From Clostridia bacterium (GTDB taxonomy: Bacteria > Bacillota_A > Clostridia > Christensenellales > Borkfalkiaceae), in NCBI GenBank assembly GCA_017462505.1, contig JAFTQY010000036.1, forward strand, positions 1 to 6,830: a stretch of DNA of 6,830 nucleotides. The letters run 5' to 3'. Positions 5,869-6,830 of the stretch are shown piece after piece. How positions within the stretch are numbered: the first letter of the stretch is position 1; every line of letters begins with the position of its first letter. Position numbers and translations under genes: made by a program. The notes under the pieces are model-generated. The model worked only from the letters and a program-made list of their open reading frames with translations, was not told the origin of the DNA and searched no databases.

Positions 5869-6657
5869 TTATCTTCTTCTGAACACCAATTTAAACACGA
5901 AGGACAAGCCCACGACGATCAGGCAAATGATAAGCGAAAGGATCAGTAAGCTCGTCAAATACCCGCCCACGCTCAGACAAAACTGCGTAAACGCGTCGAG
6001 CACGGACACGCTGATAAGCGCAAGGACGATATCCACGACGAGGAAAAGGAGCAATAAAAACACCAAACCGCCCCACGCGCCTTTGATATCCGCGCCGCTT
6101 AAGGTCATATGCAAGGTCAAAAACGCGCCGATCAAAAGAAAAAGCCACCATTTGCCGTTGCCCGCAAACGAGAAAAAGTCCCCGACGGCAAGCAACACCG
6201 TTTTGAACACGCTCCAAATCCCGTCCTCCGTCGTAATGCCTTTCGTATGCGCGAACATTTCCGCCGCCATACTGGGCACGAGCCACAAAGAAAGCAGATA
6301 CAAAACCAAGGAGATCACGATGATAGGCGCGACGCCGATAAAGAAATTCCCGATATTTTGATACAGATTTTTCTTGTTATAGCTATGGTTCACGTACCCG
6401 AGCGTTCCGTCCTTGGAGCTGATCTGAAAGAGCTTGATCTCGACGATCTGATGCCCGAAAATAAGACACATCAGCGCGTGCGCGAGCTCGTGTATAGGCG
6501 TGCCGATAAAGCCCGTAAGATAGCAAGCGCCTTTGCCCAGCCCGCCCAGATTTTTATAAAAGGTTTTGTTGCAGATCGCGATCAAGAACCCGAAAAGAAT
6601 GATCACCCCGACGGTAAAGAGCATTTGGGTCAAAAAACCCGTAAAAGCATTTCCCAT
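5869..6657 (-). CDS. Multi-pass membrane protein with HELAH zinc-protease motif (M50/site-2-protease-like), function unknown
   Basis: The 262-residue product is strongly hydrophobic, with candidate membrane segments near 12-29, 44-66, 104-127, 170-187, 198-219 and 233-258 and a basic C-terminus (KLVFRRR). The metalloprotease motif HELAH (56-60) sits in a hydrophobic segment preceded by GTP, followed by FGHQIVEIKLFQ. NFFIGVAPI (104-112) resembles the second conserved loop of M50 proteins, and HMTLSGADIKGA (183-194) offers His183 and Asp190 as possible further metal ligands. This suggests an intramembrane zinc protease, but there is no PDZ or CBS domain and the substrate is unknown. It is not a canonical RseP or SpoIVFB. 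The ATG at 6657 is chosen because AAAGGAA (6665-6671) lies about seven bases upstream; an in-frame ATG at 6693 lacks a comparable site and lies at the edge of the -10. It has its own promoter and is convergent with trmO. Confidence 0.8.
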   Translation of the reverse strand: MGNAFTGFLTQMLFTVGVIILFGFLIAICNKTFYKNLGGLGKGACYLTGFIGTPIHELAHALMCLIFGHQIVEIKLFQISSKDGTLGYVNHSYNKKNLYQNIGNFFIGVAPIIVISLVLYLLSLWLVPSMAAEMFAHTKGITTEDGIWSVFKTVLLAVGDFFSFAGNGKWWLFLLIGAFLTLHMTLSGADIKGAWGGLVFLLLLFLVVDIVLALISVSVLDAFTQFCLSVGGYLTSLLILSLIICLIVVGLSFVFKLVFRRR

Positions 6658-6696
6658 AATTTTTTTCCTTTGTGATATTTTATTCGATCGCATTTA

Positions 6697-6725
6697 ATTA
6701 TATAACAAAACCTCGCCGCTGTCAA
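6697..6725 (-). promoter_or_regulatory. Sigma-A promoter of the HELAH membrane-protein gene
   Basis: On the minus strand, perfect TTGACA (6720-6725), a 17-bp spacer and perfect TATAAT (6697-6702). Transcription should start near 6690, leaving a leader of about 33 nt with the ribosome binding site at 6665-6671. The -35 box is only five bases from the edge of the large terminal palindrome. Confidence 0.88.
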
Positions 6726-6730
6726 CCGTT

Positions 6731-6830
6731 TTTTTATATATGCCGCAAGCGCCGATTTTGATAAAAGCCGTTTCGGGTCGCGACCCGAAACGGCTTTTAT
6801 CAAAATCGGCGCTTGCGGCATATATAAAAA
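6731..6830. repeat. Perfect 100-nt palindrome at the window end
   Basis: Positions 6731-6780 and 6781-6830 are exact reverse complements, with the centre between 6780 and 6781 (TCG|CGA) and no spacer. I checked the arms base by base and found no mismatch over 50 bp. Either strand reads TTTTT at its 5' end and AAAAA at its 3' end, the wrong polarity for an intrinsic terminator. An open frame through it (start near 6821) reads the same on both strands and is a by-product of the symmetry. Candidate explanations are an assembly or amplification foldback at a contig end, a hairpin-closed replicon end read around the loop, or a genuine chromosomal palindrome. The first is the most likely. Confidence 0.95.

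Noticed and set aside
6630..6821. Small 63-codon minus-strand frame overlapping the terminal palindrome
   Set aside because: Its first half is the palindrome, which encodes the same peptide on both strands, and it then crosses the promoter of the membrane-protein gene.
6731..6830. Terminal palindrome as an intrinsic terminator or transposon end
   Set aside because: The stem is far longer than a terminator, has no loop, and each strand ends in A rather than T. No transposase or target-site duplication is visible.
1..6830. CRISPR arrays, tRNA or rRNA genes, insertion sequences, defence or phage genes
   Set aside because: Reading both strands showed no regularly spaced repeats, no cloverleaf-like tRNA and no such genes; the content is core metabolism plus one membrane protein.

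Overview
The window looks like a piece of an anaerobic, mid-GC Bacillota (Clostridia-like) genome, possibly a metagenomic contig. The reasons are strong AAGGAG-type ribosome binding sites, near-consensus TTGACA/TATAAT promoters with 17-bp spacers, an AhrC/ArgR-like ARG box, a Thermotoga/Clostridia-style split methionine synthase, and Clostridia-like protein sequences. The lineage is inferred from these traits, not from a search.

Layout, left to right. Positions 1-852 (minus strand) hold the N-terminal 284 codons of argininosuccinate synthase (argG), cut by the window edge. It has its own consensus promoter and an ARG-box-like operator just downstream of the predicted transcription start. An AT-rich interrupted inverted repeat (989-1025) lies between argG and the end of metH. 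Positions 1027-4958 (minus strand) are a compact three-gene operon for methyl-group and methionine metabolism: metF (methylenetetrahydrofolate reductase), then a free-standing B12-dependent methionine synthase reactivation-domain protein, then metH (homocysteine, folate and B12 modules, without the C-terminal reactivation domain). The first two genes overlap by 8 nt. The last two are 4 nt apart, with the metH ribosome binding site inside the end of the preceding gene. Together, MetF makes 5-methyl-THF, MetH uses it to methylate homocysteine, and the reactivation protein is expected to rescue oxidised cobalamin using AdoMet.

A 174-nt divergent intergenic region (4959-5132) carries one promoter for the met operon and another for trmO (5133-5822, plus strand), a tRNA t6A37 methyltransferase. 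The trmO promoter sits so close to its ATG that the mRNA should be essentially leaderless. A bidirectional hairpin terminator (about 5821-5864) separates trmO from a convergent gene (5869-6657, minus strand) for a multi-pass membrane protein with an HELAH zinc-metalloprotease motif (M50/site-2-protease-like) and unknown substrate. That gene has its own perfect-consensus promoter. The window ends in a perfect 100-nt palindrome (50-bp arms, no spacer, 6731-6830), the strangest structure here. It may be a contig-end foldback artifact, but a true palindrome or hairpin replicon end cannot be excluded from this sequence alone.

There is no gene-free stretch over 300 nt. I saw no tRNA, rRNA, CRISPR array, insertion sequence or prophage genes. 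The coding content is mostly core metabolism. The best leads are the terminal palindrome, the stand-alone reactivation protein with a Cys-rich tail, and the regulatory architecture.
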